From Lewinellaceae bacterium (GTDB lineage: Bacteria; Bacteroidota; Bacteroidia; Chitinophagales; Saprospiraceae), in assembly GCA_016713985.1 (NCBI GenBank), contig JADJOD010000038.1, forward strand, positions 1 to 41,479: a DNA stretch of 41,479 nucleotides, in the 5' to 3' direction. A program made the translations under genes and the position numbers. Shown here in pieces: positions 39,191-41,479 of the stretch. The notes under the pieces were generated by a model. The model did not search any database, was not told the DNA's origin, and saw only the letters and a list, made by a program, of their open reading frames with translations. Numbering within the stretch: the stretch's first letter is position 1; each line of letters opens with the position of its first letter.

Positions 39191-40881
39191 CGCCGCGCAG
39201 GCGCCAGTTCCTGAACATCGAACGGTAGGGATTTTCGTCGCTGTCGTTGTTGTCGACGTTTACGGTGGCCGTGCGCAAGCCCGTGGCGCCGGGAGTAAAG
39301 GTCACGGTGAACGTCGTCGAACTGTTCGCAGCAATGGTGGCGGGCAGGGTGATACCGCTCAGGGTAAAATCGTCCGGATGATCGCCGGTGACGGTGATGC
39401 TGCCCGCTGCCAGCGTCAGGTTGAGTGTGCCGGTGTTTTCGATGGTAAAGGTATTGGGGTTGTTGCCGCCGGAGACGGGAACGCTGCCAAAATCGGTGTC
39501 ATCCACCACATTGGGTGTCACGTCGCCGTCGACGATGGAAGTCGAGTTGCCTTTCAGGTTGATTTCGGGTTTGCTGAACGTGTACACCCGCACATGACCT
39601 CTGCCGCTATTAAATGGTGCTCCAATGGCGACCGAGCTGCCATCCGACGACAGGCTCACCGCCCTTCCCGAACTGTCGTATGCTCCCTCGCTGTCGATAT
39701 CGTCGCCCTGTTTTGTCCAGGCGCCGGGATACCAATTTGTAAACCCGGCATGACCGAAATTGGTGCCATTGCCGGCATTAAAGGCGCCCCAATGGCGACC
39801 GTGCTGCCCATCCGACGACAGGCTCACCGAAGTGCCCGAACGATCGTCTGCGGCCTCGCCGTCAATATCGTCGCCCTGCTTTGTCCAGGCGCCGGATACC
39901 CATTTGTACACCCGGACATGACCGGAATTGGTGCCGTTGCCGTCATTAAAAGGCGCCCCAATGGCGACCGAGCTGCCATCCGACGACAGGCTCACCGAAG
40001 TGCCTGAATTGTCGTTTGCTGCCTCCCCATCGATATCGTCGCCCTGCTTTGTCCAGGCGCCGGATACCCATTTGTACACCCGGACATGGCCGGCATAGCC
40101 GTTATTTTGATCTGCCCCTATGGCGACGACGCTGCCATCCGACGACAGGCTCACCGAATAGCCTGACCAATCGTTTGCTGCCTCCCCGTCGATATCGTCG
40201 CCCTGCTTTGTCCAGGCGCCGGATACCCATTTGTACACCCGGACATGACCGGAACCAGCGCCGTTGTCGTTATTTCGAATTGCCCCAATGGCGACCGTGC
40301 TGCCATCCGACGACAGGCTCACCGAATAGCCCGACTGGTCGCCTGCGGCCTCGCCGTCGATATCGGCGCCCTGTTGGGTCCAAACCCCGGATACCAATTT
40401 GTACACCCGGACATGACCGGAATAGAAGCTGTTGCCGTTATTGAATGGTGCTCCAATGGCGACGACGCTGCCATCCGATGACAAACTCACCGAAAAGCCC
40501 GACTGGTCTTCTTGTGCCTCGCCCTTGATATCAGCCCCTTGTTTAGTCCAGACTCCGGATACCCGTTTGTACACCCGGACAAGACCTTTTTGGTAATTAT
40601 TATAAATCGCCCCTATGGCGACCGTGCTGCCATCCGACGACAGGCTCACGGAATAGCCTGACCCTCGTTTGCCGCCTCGCCGTCGATATCCAGTCCGGTT
40701 TGTACCCATTGGGCTTGCAGGGCGGTCGCGAGCAGTGAAAAAACGACAGGCAGAAAAAAGGCCGGCTTGAAAAAGCGGCTGCATCGGCGCGTATTCGGAA
40801 TGTTATCGCCGAACAAATCCGATAGAGCATACCGGAACTTCTTTGTATGTACATTTTTTTCATAAGGAGAAACTTATTCAT
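39190..40881 (-). CDS. FG-GAP-like surface protein, segment 1 of 2: signal peptide, seven integrin-alpha-like repeats and a choice-of-anchor D domain
   Basis: N-terminal part. A signal peptide (AFFLPVVFSLLATALQAQW) follows a leader whose frame is broken near 40800; the start is probably ATG at 40881 or 40863 (MKKMYIQ). Seven copies of an FG-GAP-like unit follow, pattern SVSLSSDGSTVAIGA, GHVRVYKWVSGAWTKQG, DIDGEA. Such units form propeller blades that bind calcium. Then comes a choice-of-anchor D domain (DGDVTPNVVDDTDFGSVPV, NTFTIENTGTLNLTL). Extra and missing bases occur near 40665 and at about 39735-39830, where blade six is garbled (SDGQHGRHWGAF for SDGSTVAIGAPF). The protein is probably an exported adhesin or binding protein; no enzyme motif was seen. 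Confidence 0.72.
39600..40690 (-). repeat. Seven tandem FG-GAP-like units of about 160-170 bp
   Basis: The DNA repeats strongly, for example the stretch coding SLSSDGS recurs as GACGACAGGCTCACCG on the plus strand in each unit, and the GAWTKQGDDIDGEA stretch is almost constant. Unit length varies because the loop after AIGA differs (NNDNGAGSG, DQNNGYAG, FNDGNGTNSG). The similarity suggests recent expansion and makes mis-assembly here easy. Confidence 0.75.
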
Positions 40882-41267
40882 GTGATTAGATAATGGTGTC
40901 GTTTGGATGTCGGGGCGGTATACCGAAACACAGGGATACCGGCCAACCCGTCGGTTCGGATTGAAAAACAGGTTATGGGGTAGCCCGCAAGGAGACATCG
41001 ATTTTCAGACAAACAATTGAAACCGGAGAAAGCAGTGCCCGGACAGGCATTGCAGGAAAATACTTCGGCGGCAGGAAGCGGGAACGATCCTTCTGTGGAT
41101 TACCGGATTATAACCAGGCTGTTTTGGGCCCGGCAGTAAAATCCCCGTCCATGCCTTTAACAAGCAGGGCAAATATCTGTGCATGGGACAGGAATGCAGC
41201 GATTGGACTACCGCAAAATTCGAACGTTCGACCTCAAAATCATAACGCTGCGTCGGGGATCACCCGG
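40882..41267. other. Intergenic region with no confident gene
   Basis: A 386-base gap between the FG-GAP gene and the AraC-type gene. On the plus strand there are about 85 open codons from about 40980, without an ATG near the beginning. After one assumed missing A near 41143 they continue as IPVHAFNKQGKYLCMGQECS and stop near 41240. That could be a decayed or mis-sequenced small gene, but I recognise no family. The promoter of the FG-GAP gene must lie near 40882-40950; no clear TAnnTTTG box was seen. Confidence 0.4.
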
Positions 41268-41479
41268 TCAGAAGTAATCGGCTGGTGACTTGCCGAATCG
41301 CTCGCGGTACAAACGCGACAGGTAATCTCCCGATTGAAAGCCCACGGCATTGGCTAATTCGCGCAGCGTCCGAACCTGCCTGGTTTCCAGCATCGTACGG
41401 GCTTCCAGCAAGCGTATTTCCTGGACAAACTGATTGGCCGACATGCCGGTGGTCTCCCGCACCTGGCGGTACAGCACTC
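41268..41479 (-). CDS. AraC-type DNA-binding domain, C-terminal end of a regulator (5' part outside the window)
   Basis: The last ~70 residues of an AraC/XylS regulator. Two HTH motifs can be seen: LYRQVRETTGMSANQFVQEI and LRELANAVGFQSGDYLSRLY, followed by FGKSPADYF and a TGA stop at 41268. In this class of genome such a tail usually ends a hybrid two-component sensor like the one at 11972-16150, but a plain AraC protein is equally possible. The gene starts to the right of the window. It lies upstream of the FG-GAP gene on the same strand. Confidence 0.8.
   Translation of the reverse strand, partial: VLYRQVRETTGMSANQFVQEIRLLEARTMLETRQVRTLRELANAVGFQSGDYLSRLYRERFGKSPADYF

Overview
The window looks like chromosomal DNA from a Bacteroidota bacterium, most likely of the Saprospiria/Lewinella type. 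The reasons are type IX secretion (T9SS) C-terminal sorting domains of both the 'gliding motility-associated' kind and the short 'LLQNTPNPF' kind, a hybrid two-component system fusing a Reg_prop propeller sensor to an AraC output domain, TPR-transmembrane-HTH regulators, a Bacteroidota-type -7 box, and GC content slightly above one half. No rRNA, tRNA, CRISPR array or phage gene was seen.

Layout. 1-3351 (minus): a secreted SBBP-propeller/GEVED/DUF7933 protein running off the left edge. 3352-4609: a 1.26 kb AT-rich intergenic region with hairpins. 4610-4876 (minus): a small membrane protein. 4911-11867 (minus): a giant secreted M43 (pappalysin-type) metalloprotease with PKD and propeller regions and a T9SS C-terminus. 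11972-16150 (minus): a hybrid two-component sensor-regulator. 16355-23669 (minus): a giant sortilin/BNR-propeller protein with six 74-residue tandem repeats. 23784-25379 (plus): a TPR-transmembrane-HTH regulator, divergent from it. 25542-26993 (plus): long-form GAPDH. 27223-28551 (minus): a DUF2252 protein. 28881-33914 (minus): a polymorphic-type beta-helix protein. 33990-34184: a tiny membrane protein. 34381-36111 (minus): a second TPR-transmembrane-HTH regulator. 36339-37031 (minus): a helical hypothetical protein. 37400-40881 (minus): an FG-GAP-like repeat protein. 41268-end (minus): the C-terminus of an AraC-type regulator.

Main pattern. Three giant proteins (ends at 16355, 28881 and 37400) share one C-terminal cassette: a small beta-sandwich, a dockerin-like pair of calcium loops, a cohesin-like domain and a T9SS sorting signal. 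Two orphan pieces of the same cassette lie between other genes, at about 36163-36272 and 27129-27214. A cohesin and a dockerin in the same exported polypeptide suggest, as inference, a surface assembly in which unrelated modules join through a common tail. Several giant genes sit beside a membrane-spanning regulator, which suggests dedicated control.

A 111-bp nested palindrome (37278-37388) sits at a TA dinucleotide just after one cassette gene. The matching flank at 27113-27134 looks like the empty site, so the palindrome is a good candidate for a small TA-targeting (IS630/mariner-like) MITE.

Caution: the giant genes and the sensor kinase are broken by about twenty single-base indels. Most are in homopolymers, and protein motifs continue perfectly in the next frame, so assembly error is the likeliest cause. 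I describe such genes as consecutive segments.
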